Shown in pieces: positions 25,831 through 34,458 of a stretch of 51,222 bases of DNA (within the stretch, counting starts at the first letter, position 1; every line of letters begins with the position of its first letter). The notes beneath the pieces are model-generated. The model worked only from the letters and a program-made list of their open reading frames with translations. It was not told where the DNA came from and did not search any database. The stretch spans positions 1 to 51,222 of the forward strand of contig DATIPA010000237.1 in assembly GCA_035472475.1 (NCBI GenBank), written 5' to 3'. The position numbers and the translations under genes were made by a program. Source of the DNA: JAFAXD01 sp035472475. Lineage in GTDB: Bacteria > Pseudomonadota > Alphaproteobacteria > Rhizobiales > Xanthobacteraceae.

Positions 25831-26805
25831 ATGCGCCGGTTCATCGCCGCGGCGTTCATTGCCACTTGCGCGCCGATCGGCGCCGGACACGCGGAGGATT
25901 ATCCCGCGCGGCCAATCACGATGGTCGTCCCGTTCGCGGCGGGCGGCCCAACCGACGTGCTCGCCCGTGTGGTCGCGGATCGCATGGCTCAATTGCTCGG
26001 CCAACAAATCGTCGTCGAGAACGTCGGCGGCGCCGGCGGCATGACTGGGGTGCAGCGCGTCGCCCAAGCTCCGCCCGACGGCTACACCATCGCACTCGGC
26101 ACGGTGGGAACCCATGCGCAGAACCAGACGCTCTACAAGCGCCCGCTCTACAATGCTGCGACCGATTTCACCCCGGTTGCGCTGCTTGCCCAGGTGCCGC
26201 TGGTTCTGATCGCGCGCAAGGACCTGCCGGCCAATAATCTGCAGGAATTCATCGCCTATCTCAAAGCGAACCAGGACAAGATTTCCTTTGGCTCGGCGGG
26301 CGCCGGCTCCGCGACCCATCTCGGCTGTGCGCTGCTCAATGCCGCCATCGCGGTCACGGTCCAGCATGTTCCCTATCGCGGAACCGGGCCCGCCATGCAG
26401 GATCTGGCGGCCGGGCGCATCGATTATCTGTGCGAGATCATCACGACGGCGCTGCCGCAGATCCAGGGCGGCACCGTGAAGGCGATCGCCATGCTCTCGC
26501 TGCAGCGATCGCCGGTCCTACCAAACCTTCCGACCGCCAACGAAAGCGAGCTGCCGAACTTCGAAGCTTACACCTGGAACGCGCTTTTCCTGCCCAAGGG
26601 CGCGTCGGACGCGATCGTCAAGACGCTGCACGACGTTGCCGTGGAAACGATGAAAACGCCGGCCGTGAAGGATCGGCTCGAGGCGCTCGGTGCGATCATC
26701 GTGCCGGAAGACAAGATGACGCCGGAGTATCTCGACAAGTTCGTGAAGAGCGAAATCGAGAAATGGGCCGCGCCGATCCGCGCGAGCGGCGCGGTGATCG
26801 AGTAG
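25831..26805 (+). CDS. Bug/TctC-family extracytoplasmic solute-binding protein
   Basis: A 324-residue periplasmic binding protein. The signal peptide ends GAGHAE, then DYPARPITMVVPFAAGGPTDVLAR, the textbook family start (the AAGGPTD loop contacts carboxylates). QAPPDGYTIALGTVGTHAQN and the PVLPNLPTANESEL element are also typical. GGGAGGT lies 6 nt before the ATG at 25831. It is divergent from the aspartate dehydrogenase gene; a dicarboxylate or aspartate-like ligand would fit but is inference. It is the fourth such protein in the window without TctAB. Confidence 0.9.
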   Translation: MRRFIAAAFIATCAPIGAGHAEDYPARPITMVVPFAAGGPTDVLARVVADRMAQLLGQQIVVENVGGAGGMTGVQRVAQAPPDGYTIALGTVGTHAQNQTLYKRPLYNAATDFTPVALLAQVPLVLIARKDLPANNLQEFIAYLKANQDKISFGSAGAGSATHLGCALLNAAIAVTVQHVPYRGTGPAMQDLAAGRIDYLCEIITTALPQIQGGTVKAIAMLSLQRSPVLPNLPTANESELPNFEAYTWNALFLPKGASDAIVKTLHDVAVETMKTPAVKDRLEALGAIIVPEDKMTPEYLDKFVKSEIEKWAAPIRASGAVIE

Positions 26806-26811
26806 TTGCCC

Positions 26812-26898
26812 CTTGGATGAGTATTTGTCGCCGATTTCCCCATCCAAGCAACGCCTTGATCAAACGAGACTTTTGCCTTGTCCGCAGGCTTGGATGAG
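26812..26898. repeat. Three copies of a CTTGGATG motif, two forming an inverted repeat
   Basis: CTTGGATG at 26812-26819 pairs exactly with CATCCAAG at 26841-26848 (21-nt loop). CTTGGATGAG recurs at 26889-26898 in the same orientation as the first, and both are followed by a similar AT-rich stretch (TATTTG / AATTTG). This lies in the 277-bp gap after a Bug protein gene. It could terminate that gene or be the remains of a short dispersed repeat. Confidence 0.45.
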
Positions 26899-27082
26899 AA
26901 TTTGGGAGGGGAGACGCGGGAGGCTGGCATTTGCATTGTGCAAATGACCTCTTGGTGCCCACCGCGTCCCAACGTCTCGCGTTCCAGGGGCACATCTGTT
27001 ACGGGGACGCGTGCACATTTCGCAGCGGAGACAGCATGATCGCAGCCGGTATGACAGCATCGACACCGACCCGAGGTGCTTG

Positions 27083-28102
27083 ATGTATCGTCGCCTGCGC
27101 GCCGCTGCACGGTTCGTCGACGACACCATAGGTTGGAACAGGGTCGGGCTGGCGCTCAGCCTCGCGATCATCGCAACCGCGAGCTTCGTTCTCTACCGAA
27201 CACTGCGTGGCATCGACGTGCGCGAAGTGCTCAACGCGATCGAGACCACGCGCCCGCGCAACATCCTGTTCTCGGCCCTGTTCGTTGCCGCCGGCTACTT
27301 CACCCTGACGTTCTACGATCTGTTCGCATTGCGCACGATCGGCAAACCCAAGATCCAGTATCGGGTGGCCGCCCTGGCCGGCTTCACCAGCTATGCGGTG
27401 GGCCACAACATTGGCGCGAGCGCATTCACCGGTGGCGCCGTGCGCTATCGCATCTACTCGCTCCACGGTTTGTCTGCGATCGATGTCGCGAAGCTCTGTT
27501 TCATTGCCGGGCTGACGTTCTGGCTCGGCAATGCGACGGTGCTGGGCCTCGGTGTGCTTTATACGCCGCGCTCCGCGAGCGCGATCGATCAACTCCCGCT
27601 CTGGTTCAATCGCGCTGCGGCCGTCGCAATCCTGGTGGCGCTCGCGTCATATATCGCGTGGGTCTGGCAAACGCCGCGCCGGATCGGACACGGCAGCTGG
27701 GACGTGATCCTTCCCAACGGCCCCTTGACACTGGTCCAGATCGGTATCGGCATCACCGACCTCGCCTTTTGTGCGCTTGCGATGTACATGCTGGTGCCGT
27801 TCGAACCATACATCGGGTTCATTGAGCTCGCGGTCATCTTTGTCACGGCGACCTTGCTCGGATTTGCCAGCCACTCGCCTGGAGGACTCGGCGTATTCGA
27901 TGCCGCGATGCTGGTGGCGCTCTGGCAGTATGACAAAGAGGATCTGCTCGCCGGTTTGCTGCTGTTCCGCCTGCTCTACTACATCGTTCCGTTCGCGCTC
28001 GCTCTGGCACTGCTCGGTATCCGCGAGCTGTGGCTGGGCTGGACGCGGCCGAAAATCGAGCCGGTGAAAGACCTTGTGTCCGACCCGTTGGATCGCCGAT
28101 GA
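27083..28102 (+). CDS. UPF0104 / lysylphosphatidylglycerol-synthase-TM-region family membrane protein
   Basis: A 339-residue integral membrane protein with about eight helices, related to the flippase half of MprF and to AglD/YbhN. Diagnostic segments are FTSYAVGHNIGASAFTGGAVRYR (residues about 103-125; split by the family as GHN-G and GG-VRYR) and SHSPGGLGVFDAAML near 265. The cytosolic lysyl-transferase domain of true MprF is absent, so it cannot make lysyl-PG; a lipid-translocating or lipid-binding role is the family guess. GAGGT lies about 6 nt before the ATG at 27083. It sits upstream of phoR on the same strand with a 123-bp gap. Confidence 0.82.
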   Translation: MYRRLRAAARFVDDTIGWNRVGLALSLAIIATASFVLYRTLRGIDVREVLNAIETTRPRNILFSALFVAAGYFTLTFYDLFALRTIGKPKIQYRVAALAGFTSYAVGHNIGASAFTGGAVRYRIYSLHGLSAIDVAKLCFIAGLTFWLGNATVLGLGVLYTPRSASAIDQLPLWFNRAAAVAILVALASYIAWVWQTPRRIGHGSWDVILPNGPLTLVQIGIGITDLAFCALAMYMLVPFEPYIGFIELAVIFVTATLLGFASHSPGGLGVFDAAMLVALWQYDKEDLLAGLLLFRLLYYIVPFALALALLGIRELWLGWTRPKIEPVKDLVSDPLDRR

Positions 28103-28225
28103 GCGGCCGCCGCGGATTTGCGTCCCTGCGGCCACATTGCCCCCTGCGAAATTTTGATTCCCACTTGTAATTTTCGCGAGTTTGGCCGACAGCGTCTCCT
28201 CAGCCCCGCTATTGGCGGTTGTCAT

Positions 28226-29548
28226 ATGGCGATTGAAGTCGATCGAACCTCGGCCCCGGCCGGCGACTTCTGGAACCGGCTCAAGCGAGCGCGTTTCGTT
28301 CTGATCGCGGGCGCCGTCGTGTTCGCCGCGCTGGTGGCGCTTGGGCCGCTCACGCCGGTCGAGGGCCTGATCGCCTTTGCGGCCATCGCGGTCGCGTCGT
28401 TGATCGGCAGCGCCGACGACTCGGAGGTCGCCGGCGCTCCGCGCGCGCGCGAGGCGATGGCTCTGCTCGCCATCGACCGAGTTATCGACGCAGCGATTGC
28501 GGGCCTCCCCGACCCGGTGATTGTGCTTGATCAGCAGGGCATCGTACTGGCGTTTAATCCGCAGGCCCGCAGCATTGCTCGGGCGCTCGCCATTGGCGAG
28601 CCGGTGTCATTCGCGCTGCGCATCCCAGACGTGCTCGATGCCATCCGTCGCACTACCGCAACCCGGCAGGGAGAGCGGGTCGAGTTCCAGGTCCGCGTGC
28701 CTGACCGCTGGTTCGAGGGTTTCATTGAGCCGATCGTGCTGCCGGGCGACGGCGGTCGCGAGCTCGTGCTTGTGTCGCTGCACGATCTCACCCCGATCCG
28801 GCGGGTCGAGGAAATGCGCGCGGATTTCGTGGCCAATGCGAGCCACGAGCTGCGCACGCCGCTCGCCTCGCTTGCTGGATTTATCGAGACGCTGCAGGGA
28901 TCCGCCCGCGACGACGCGCAGGCTCGCGAGCGCTTCCTGCACATCATGAAGGCGCAGGCCATGCGCATGGCGCGGCTGATCGACGATCTGCTGTCGTTGT
29001 CGCGCATTGAGCTTAAGGCGCACCTGCAACCGCAGACTTTCGTGGACCTGGCCGCGATCGTGCGCCAGGTCGCCGACGGCCTGCAGATGCTGGCGCGTGA
29101 TCGCAATGTCGAGATCAAGATCGACATGCCGCCGCTGCCGCTTCCGGTCCGCGGCGACCGCGATGAACTGATTCGCGTCTTTGAGAACCTGATTGAGAAT
29201 GCGCTGAAGTACGGCGCAGCTGGAAGGCGCGTCGAGGTATCGGGAAGCAGCGAGCCGGGACCTGACGGCGAACTCGAGGCGATCATTGCGGTGCGCGACT
29301 TTGGCCCGGGCATCGCCCCCGAGCACCTGCCACGACTGACCGAGCGGTTTTATCGTGTGGATGTTGTCGAGAGCCGGGCGCAAGGCGGAACCGGACTCGG
29401 GCTGGCACTCGTCAAGCACATCCTCAACCGTCATCGCGGGCGACTCGCGATCGACAGCACCCCCGGCAAGGGCGCCACGTTCACCACGCGTTTTCCCCTG
29501 GTTGAAAACGCGATCGAGGTCAATCAGAAAGTAAAATCAGTAACTTAA
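28226..29548 (+). CDS. phoR: Phosphate regulon sensor histidine kinase
   Basis: A 440-residue kinase. Two membrane helices lie at about residues 23-60 (RFVLIAGAVVFAALVAL and VEGLIAFAAIAVASLIG) with almost no periplasmic loop, as in PhoR. A PAS domain follows (about 85-190), then the HisKA site His207 in ANASHELRTPLASL, and an ATPase domain with the N box LIENALKYG, RDFGPGIAPEHLPRLTERFYRV and GGTGLGLALVKHI. It phosphorylates PhoB when phosphate is low and is held off by PstSCAB/PhoU. Its place at the head of the pst-pho block fixes the name. The pstS PHO box begins 2 nt after its stop. Confidence 0.92.
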   Translation: MAIEVDRTSAPAGDFWNRLKRARFVLIAGAVVFAALVALGPLTPVEGLIAFAAIAVASLIGSADDSEVAGAPRAREAMALLAIDRVIDAAIAGLPDPVIVLDQQGIVLAFNPQARSIARALAIGEPVSFALRIPDVLDAIRRTTATRQGERVEFQVRVPDRWFEGFIEPIVLPGDGGRELVLVSLHDLTPIRRVEEMRADFVANASHELRTPLASLAGFIETLQGSARDDAQARERFLHIMKAQAMRMARLIDDLLSLSRIELKAHLQPQTFVDLAAIVRQVADGLQMLARDRNVEIKIDMPPLPLPVRGDRDELIRVFENLIENALKYGAAGRRVEVSGSSEPGPDGELEAIIAVRDFGPGIAPEHLPRLTERFYRVDVVESRAQGGTGLGLALVKHILNRHRGRLAIDSTPGKGATFTTRFPLVENAIEVNQKVKSVT

Positions 29549-29549
29549 T

Positions 29550-29578
29550 TAGTCATCTGGCTGTCATCAAACCATCAT
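29550..29578 (+). promoter_or_regulatory. PHO box with three half-sites upstream of pstS
   Basis: Three 7-nt direct half-sites lie exactly 11 bp apart: TAGTCAT (29550-29556), CTGTCAT (29561-29567, perfect consensus) and CCATCAT (29572-29578). Seven-base repeats with 4-bp spacers are what PhoB binds in E. coli and rhizobia. The site lies about 190 bp before the pstS start, giving pstSCAB-phoU-phoB its own phosphate-starvation promoter. Confidence 0.8.
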
Positions 29579-29637
29579 AGAACGATGACGTGGTGAGCGT
29601 AGGGCTCCAGCCAAGCTTCGAGCGGGTGCGCGGTGTG

Positions 29638-29694
29638 TGATGGGTTCTGCACCCGAAGAAGCCGCACTGACGTGCACAGCAACGAACCCCATCA
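29638..29694 (+). other. Predicted stem-loop in the pstS leader
   Basis: TGATGGGTTC (29638-29647) pairs with GAACCCCATCA (29684-29694) with one unpaired base, and inside the loop TGCAC (29648-29652) pairs with GTGCA (29672-29676). The nested hairpin lies in the long 5' leader between the PHO box and the pstS ribosome site. No terminator T-run follows. It may affect leader stability; this is by-eye pairing only. Confidence 0.4.
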
Positions 29695-29767
29695 GCTGAA
29701 ACGAACCGAGGGCCGAGCCGCGGGTTATGGCCGCGTACCCTTTCGGCCGCACTCATGGAGAGAGCCA

Positions 29768-30814
29768 GTGAAACTGATCAACACTCTCATCGCTGCAGGC
29801 GCGCTTGCCGCGTTGTCGTTGCCTGCCTCCGCCATGGATATCTCAGGCGCGGGCGCGACCTTCCCCTATCCGATCTACGCAAAGTGGGCTGACGCTTACA
29901 AAAAGGAGACCGGCAACGGCCTCAACTACCAGTCGATCGGTTCCGGCGGCGGCATTAAACAGATTCAGGCCAAGACCGTCACGTTCGGCGCATCCGACGC
30001 GCCGCTCAAGGGAGCCGACCTTACAAGCGGCGGTCTCGTTCAATTCCCGATGGTCATGGGCGGCATCGTACCCGTCGTAAACCTGTCCGGCGTCACGCCC
30101 GGCGAACTGGTGCTCGACGGCCCGACCGTGGCCAAGATCTTCCTAGGCGAAATCAAAACCTGGAACGATCCGGCAATCGCAAAGCTCAATCCGAGTGCCA
30201 AGCTGCCGTCACAGGCAATCGCGGTCGTTCATCGCTCAGACGGGTCCGGCACGACCTTCAACTTTACCGATTACTTGTCGAAGGTCAGCCCCGACTGGAA
30301 ATCCAAGGTCGGGTCCAACACCTCCGTGGAGTGGCCAGTCGGTATCGGCGCCAAAGGCAACGAAGGCGTCTCCAACAACGTGGGTCAGACTCAAGGTTCG
30401 ATTGGCTATGTCGAATACGCTTACGCCAAGCAGAACAAACTGACCTACACCAAGATGATCAACAAGGATGGCAAGACCGTCGCGCCCACGATGGACGCGT
30501 TTCAAGCAGCCGCCGCCAACGCGGATTGGAACTCGGTTCCGGGCTATGGCGTGATACTCAGCGACCAGCCGGGCGCCGCGTCTTGGCCGATGACGGCGGC
30601 GACCTGGATCTTGATCCACAAGCAGCCGCAAGATCCGGCAGCGGCAACCGAAGCGCTCAAGTTCTTTGCCTGGGCCTATGCTAAGGGCGGCAAGATGGCC
30701 GAAGAGCTCGACTACGTGCCGATGCCTACCAACGTCGTCGGCTCGGTTGAAAAGACGTGGGCCGCCGAGATCAAGGATGCCGGTGGCAAGCCCCTCTACG
30801 CCGCGACGCATTGA
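29768..30814 (+). CDS. pstS: Phosphate ABC transporter periplasmic substrate-binding protein
   Basis: A 348-residue periplasmic protein. The signal peptide ends LPASAM, followed by the PstS start DISGAGATFPYPIYAKWADAY. The phosphate-binding segments are GATFPYP, GSGGGIKQ, FGASDAPL and HRSDGSGTTFNFTDYL. It starts with GTG at 29768, 6-7 nt after GGAG. It is the first gene of pstSCAB-phoU-phoB, preceded by a PHO box and followed by an 11-bp GC-rich hairpin before pstC, an arrangement that usually leaves pstS mRNA in excess. Confidence 0.97.
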   Translation: MKLINTLIAAGALAALSLPASAMDISGAGATFPYPIYAKWADAYKKETGNGLNYQSIGSGGGIKQIQAKTVTFGASDAPLKGADLTSGGLVQFPMVMGGIVPVVNLSGVTPGELVLDGPTVAKIFLGEIKTWNDPAIAKLNPSAKLPSQAIAVVHRSDGSGTTFNFTDYLSKVSPDWKSKVGSNTSVEWPVGIGAKGNEGVSNNVGQTQGSIGYVEYAYAKQNKLTYTKMINKDGKTVAPTMDAFQAAAANADWNSVPGYGVILSDQPGAASWPMTAATWILIHKQPQDPAAATEALKFFAWAYAKGGKMAEELDYVPMPTNVVGSVEKTWAAEIKDAGGKPLYAATH

Positions 30815-30911
30815 CGCCAAAAAGCGTTCGACGCAGGCATCGCGATAAAACGCGAATACCAGGGCGCATAGCGATCAGATCTGGTTGGCGTACGCTCTGG
30901 TTGAAAATATT

Positions 30912-30947
30912 GCGCGGCGGCGGCCTTTCTCGAACTCGCCGCCGCGC
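30912..30947 (+). other. GC-rich stem-loop between pstS and pstC
   Basis: GCGCGGCGGCG (30912-30922) pairs perfectly with CGCCGCCGCGC (30937-30947), with a 14-nt loop. It lies in the 160-bp gap after pstS, where many bacteria have a stabilising or attenuating hairpin that sets the excess of binding protein over membrane subunits. The following bases TTGAATGAG are not a proper T-tract, so only partial termination would be expected. Confidence 0.6.
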
Positions 30948-30974
30948 TTGAATGAGCGTAGCTGGAGGCAACCC

Positions 30975-31967
30975 GTGGTCGATGTTGCGTTAGAGGCCCA
31001 AAACCTCGCGCACCCACCAATTACGTCGCGCAGCAGGGCCCTTGCGCGGTTGCGCCTTAGCGATGCGGCGTTCTTTCAGCTGACGCGGGGCTGCGCGATC
31101 GCGGTCCTCATCATCCTTGGCTCCATTATCGTGTCGCTGATCTATGGCGCGTCCCCGGCACTGCGCCAATTCGGCTTCGGATTTCTCGTCAGCGAGCGTT
31201 GGAACCCAGTCACCGAGAATTTCGGCGCCGCCGCTCCGATCTACGGCACCCTGGTCACCTCGTTCATTGCGATGCTGATCGCCGTTCCGATCGGCCTCCT
31301 GATCGCGCTGTTTCTCACCGAGCTCTGCCCAATGTGGCTGCGCCGCCCGATCGGGATTGCAATCGAGCTCTTGGCCGGCATACCCAGCATCATCTACGGC
31401 ATCTGGGGTTTGTTTGTTTTCGCGCCGTTCCTGCAACGCACGCTGCAGCCGACATTGATCGCCACTTTCGGCGACATCCCGGTGCTCTCGACCCTGTTCG
31501 CCGGGCCGCCTTATGGCATCGGTGTCCTTACCGCCGGACTGATCCTGGCAATCATGGTCCTCCCGCTCGTCACGTCGATTTCGCGCGACGTATTCGACGC
31601 AGTGCCTCCGGTGCTCAAGGAGGCCGCCTACGGCGTTGGCTGCACCACGTGGGAGGTCTTCCGCAATGTGGTCGTCCCGTACACACGCGTCGGTGTCATC
31701 GGCGGCGTCATGCTCGGCCTCGGGCGGGCGCTCGGCGAGACCATGGCGGTGACATTTGTCATCGGCAATGCCCACAGGATTTCGGGCTCGCTGTTGGCAC
31801 CGGGCACGACCATCTCAGCCACCATCGCCAACGAATTCACCGAGGCGGTCGGGGATCTCTATACCTCCGCCCTGATCGCGCTTGGCCTCCTCCTATTCGT
31901 CATCACATTCATCGTGCTCGCCGCTGCCCGGTACATGCTGATGCGGATCGAGCAGCGCATCGGATGA
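30975..31967 (+). CDS. pstC: Phosphate ABC transporter permease PstC
   Basis: A 330-residue inner-membrane subunit with six helices. It has the PstC elements FLVSERWNPVTENFGAAAPIYGTL, ELLAGIPSIIYGIWGLFVFAP and the ATPase-docking loop VPPVLKEAAYGVGCTTWEV (EAA loop, about residues 214-232). GTG at 30975 is preferred over the upstream frame because GGAGG lies 6 nt before it. Long leaders are normal in PstC. It pairs with PstA to form the channel and ends 4 nt before pstA. Confidence 0.95.
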   Translation: MVDVALEAQNLAHPPITSRSRALARLRLSDAAFFQLTRGCAIAVLIILGSIIVSLIYGASPALRQFGFGFLVSERWNPVTENFGAAAPIYGTLVTSFIAMLIAVPIGLLIALFLTELCPMWLRRPIGIAIELLAGIPSIIYGIWGLFVFAPFLQRTLQPTLIATFGDIPVLSTLFAGPPYGIGVLTAGLILAIMVLPLVTSISRDVFDAVPPVLKEAAYGVGCTTWEVFRNVVVPYTRVGVIGGVMLGLGRALGETMAVTFVIGNAHRISGSLLAPGTTISATIANEFTEAVGDLYTSALIALGLLLFVITFIVLAAARYMLMRIEQRIG

Positions 31968-31971
31968 CGCC

Positions 31972-32811
31972 ATGACGCTCTATCGCCGCCGCCGCGTCCG
32001 CAACCTTGTGGTCATGGGCCTGTCCATTGCCGCCACATTGCTCGGGCTCGGTTGGCTCGCGCTCGTTCTCGGCGCACTCATATGGGAAGCGTTCAGCGGG
32101 CTGTCGCTCGACGTTTTCACCCAAATGACGCCGCCGCCAGGGTCGGCCGGCGGTCTGTTGAATCCGATTATCGGAAGCCTGATCATGACGGCGATCGCGG
32201 TCGTCATCGGCACGCCGCTCGGCATGCTGGCCGGGACCTACATGGCTGAATACGGCCGCAACACGCGCCTCACGCAAGTCGTGCGCTTCATCAACGACAT
32301 TCTGTTGAGCGCGCCGTCGATCGTCATCGGCCTCTTCATCTACGAGATCTTGGTCTATCAGGTGGGGCATTTCTCCGCCTGGGCCGGCGCCGTGGCGCTC
32401 GCGGTCATCGTGGTGCCGGTTGTTGTGCGGACGACCGAGGACATGCTTGTGCTGGTGCCCGACACTTTGCGCGAAGCCTGCGCCTCAATCGGTATGCCGC
32501 GGGCCCGCATGATCTCCCGCGTCTGCTACCGCGCCGCAAGCGCCGGTCTCATCACCGGGGTCCTGCTGGCGGTTGCGCGCATCAGCGGCGAAACGGCGCC
32601 GCTGCTGTTCACTGCGCTGAACAATCAGTTCTTCAGCCTCAATCTCGACGCCCCGATGGCGAGCCTGCCAGTCGTGATCTTCCAATTTGCGCTCAGCCCT
32701 TACAAGGAATGGCAGGAACTCGCCTGGATCGGCGCGCTGATCATCACCTTCGCGGTGCTCGCGCTGAGTATTTCGGCGCGCGCGCTTGGCTCAAAGGAAC
32801 CGCTCGCATGA
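31972..32811 (+). CDS. pstA: Phosphate ABC transporter permease PstA
   Basis: A 279-residue inner-membrane subunit with six helices. Diagnostic segments are TPPPGSAGGLLNPIIGSL, GTPLGMLAGTYMAEYGR and SAPSIVIGLFIYEI; the EAA loop is VPDTLREACASIGMPRARM. It forms the phosphate channel with PstC. The gene starts 4 nt after pstC and its stop overlaps the pstB start by 4 nt (ATGA), so the cluster is translationally coupled. Family length is normal, although shorter than the fused forms of some relatives. Confidence 0.95.
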   Translation: MTLYRRRRVRNLVVMGLSIAATLLGLGWLALVLGALIWEAFSGLSLDVFTQMTPPPGSAGGLLNPIIGSLIMTAIAVVIGTPLGMLAGTYMAEYGRNTRLTQVVRFINDILLSAPSIVIGLFIYEILVYQVGHFSAWAGAVALAVIVVPVVVRTTEDMLVLVPDTLREACASIGMPRARMISRVCYRAASAGLITGVLLAVARISGETAPLLFTALNNQFFSLNLDAPMASLPVVIFQFALSPYKEWQELAWIGALIITFAVLALSISARALGSKEPLA

Positions 32812-33638
32812 GTATGGCGGAGAACTCGGCTGCGTTCACGACCCCCACGGCCGCCAATCGCGCTCCCCTGCCCGACGGCCCTTTGGACGAAAAGGTCTCC
32901 GTGCGCGGCCTCAATTTCTATTACGGCGACAACCGAGCCTTGAAGACGGTGAACGTCCCGCTCTACGCGGGGCTCGTCACCGCCTTCATCGGCCCGTCAG
33001 GTTGCGGAAAATCTACTCTGCTGCGCGTGCTCAACCGCATCTACGACCTTTACCCCCGTCAGCGGGCCGAGGGCGTCGTGCTGCTCGACAACGAAAACAT
33101 TCTCAACCCCAATTTGGACCTCAATCTCCTGCGCGCCCGCGTCGGCATGGTGTTCCAGAAGCCGACCCCCTTCCCGATGTCAATTTACGAAAACATCGCC
33201 TTCGGCATCCGGCTCTATGAACGCCTGTCCAAGGGCGACATGGACGCCCGCGTCGAATCAGCGCTGCGGCGCGCCGCGCTTTGGGACGAGGTCAAAGACA
33301 AGCTCGGTGCCAACGGACTGAGCCTGTCGGGTGGACAGCAGCAGCGTTTGTGCATCGCACGCACAGTTGCGATCAAACCCGAGGTCATCCTGCTTGACGA
33401 GCCGTGCTCAGCGCTCGACCCGATAGCGACCGCGAAGATCGAAGAGCTGATCGACGAGCTCAAAAGCGACTACACGATCGCGATCGTCACGCATAATATG
33501 CAGCAGGCGGCGCGCGTGTCGGACTACACGGCGTTCATGTTCCTCGGCGAGCTGGTGGAATTTGGTCCAACCACCAAGATTTTCACCTCGCCTTCCGAAC
33601 GGCGCACGCAGGACTACATTACGGGGCGGTTTGGGTGA
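32808..33638 (+). CDS. pstB: Phosphate ABC transporter ATP-binding protein
   Basis: A 276-residue ATPase with Walker A GPSGCGKST, the PstB-specific VGMVFQKPTPFPMSIYENI Q-loop region, signature LSGGQQQRLCIAR, Walker B ILLDEPCSALDP and switch His in IVTHNMQQAARVSD. It powers PstCA and, with PhoU, relays phosphate status to PhoR. It starts at 32808 in a 4-nt overlap with pstA, with AAGGA about 10 nt upstream. The first 24 residues are a variable lead-in before the conserved VRGLNFYYGD. Confidence 0.96.
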   Translation: MSMAENSAAFTTPTAANRAPLPDGPLDEKVSVRGLNFYYGDNRALKTVNVPLYAGLVTAFIGPSGCGKSTLLRVLNRIYDLYPRQRAEGVVLLDNENILNPNLDLNLLRARVGMVFQKPTPFPMSIYENIAFGIRLYERLSKGDMDARVESALRRAALWDEVKDKLGANGLSLSGGQQQRLCIARTVAIKPEVILLDEPCSALDPIATAKIEELIDELKSDYTIAIVTHNMQQAARVSDYTAFMFLGELVEFGPTTKIFTSPSERRTQDYITGRFG

Positions 33639-33697
33639 GTCGTGCATCCTGAGTAAGGACAGCGGCCTGATCCGCCACGTTGTGAGGATAAACCGAG

Positions 33698-34411
33698 ATG
33701 GAACAACATACGGCCCGAGCCTTCGACATCGACCTGCAAGACCTAGCCCGGCTGGTCGCAGAGATGGGCGGGCTTGCTGAGAAGCAGATCGGGGAATCGG
33801 TCGACGCGCTCAACAGCCATGACTTGGCGCTGGCACAGCGGGTCATCGCGCTCGACGACAAGATCGACATGCTCCAGCGCGAGATCGAGGAAAAGGCGAT
33901 TCTGACCATCGCGCGCCGGCAACCGATGGCCGTCGATCTGCGCGACATCGTCGGCGCGCTGCGCGTCGCCAACGATCTGGAGCGCATCGGAGACCTCGCC
34001 AAGAACATTGCCAAGCGGGTCGGCGCACTCGATGACGATATCGAGCTTACCAAGGTCCTGCGCGGGGTCGAGCACATGGCCGATCTCGTTCTGTCCCAGA
34101 TCAAGGACGTGCTCGACGCCTACACCCGGCGCGACGTCGAAAAGGCGCTCGCGGTCTGGCGCGGCGACGAGGAGGTCGACGCGGTCAACAACTCGCTGTT
34201 CCGCGAGCTTTTGACCTACATGATGGAAGACCCACGCAATATCAGCCTGTGCATCCACCTTCTGTTCTGCGCCAAGAACATCGAACGGATGGGCGACCAT
34301 GCCACCAACATTGCCGAGACCGTCTACTACATCGTCGAAGGCCGCCCACTCGCGGACGAGCGGCCGAAAGGCGATACCACCGCATCCGCCACCGTGGCGT
34401 TTCCCGCGTAG
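33698..34411 (+). CDS. phoU: Phosphate signalling complex protein PhoU
   Basis: A 237-residue all-helical protein with the two PhoU repeats. The metal/contact motif ANDLERIGDLAKNIAKR (about residues 90-106) and its second copy CAKNIERMGDHATNIAET (about 193-210) are both intact. It links PstSCAB occupancy to PhoR and prevents toxic phosphate uptake. It lies 59 bp after pstB and 48 bp before phoB on the same strand. The Thr/Ala-rich C-terminal tail is variable. Confidence 0.96.
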   Translation: MEQHTARAFDIDLQDLARLVAEMGGLAEKQIGESVDALNSHDLALAQRVIALDDKIDMLQREIEEKAILTIARRQPMAVDLRDIVGALRVANDLERIGDLAKNIAKRVGALDDDIELTKVLRGVEHMADLVLSQIKDVLDAYTRRDVEKALAVWRGDEEVDAVNNSLFRELLTYMMEDPRNISLCIHLLFCAKNIERMGDHATNIAETVYYIVEGRPLADERPKGDTTASATVAFPA

Positions 34412-34441
34412 CACATCATCGACAATCACCATCAACGTTTG

Positions 34442-34458
34442 CAAATGCACGGCATTTG
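34442..34458 (+). other. Perfect palindrome directly before the phoB start codon
   Basis: CAAATGC (34442-34448), ACG, GCATTTG (34452-34458): a perfect 7-bp dyad that ends 1 nt before the phoB ATG. It occupies the whole place where a ribosome-binding site should be, and no AGGAG-like sequence is present. As RNA it would fold into a tight hairpin with a 3-nt loop; as DNA it could be an operator. Confidence 0.55.
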
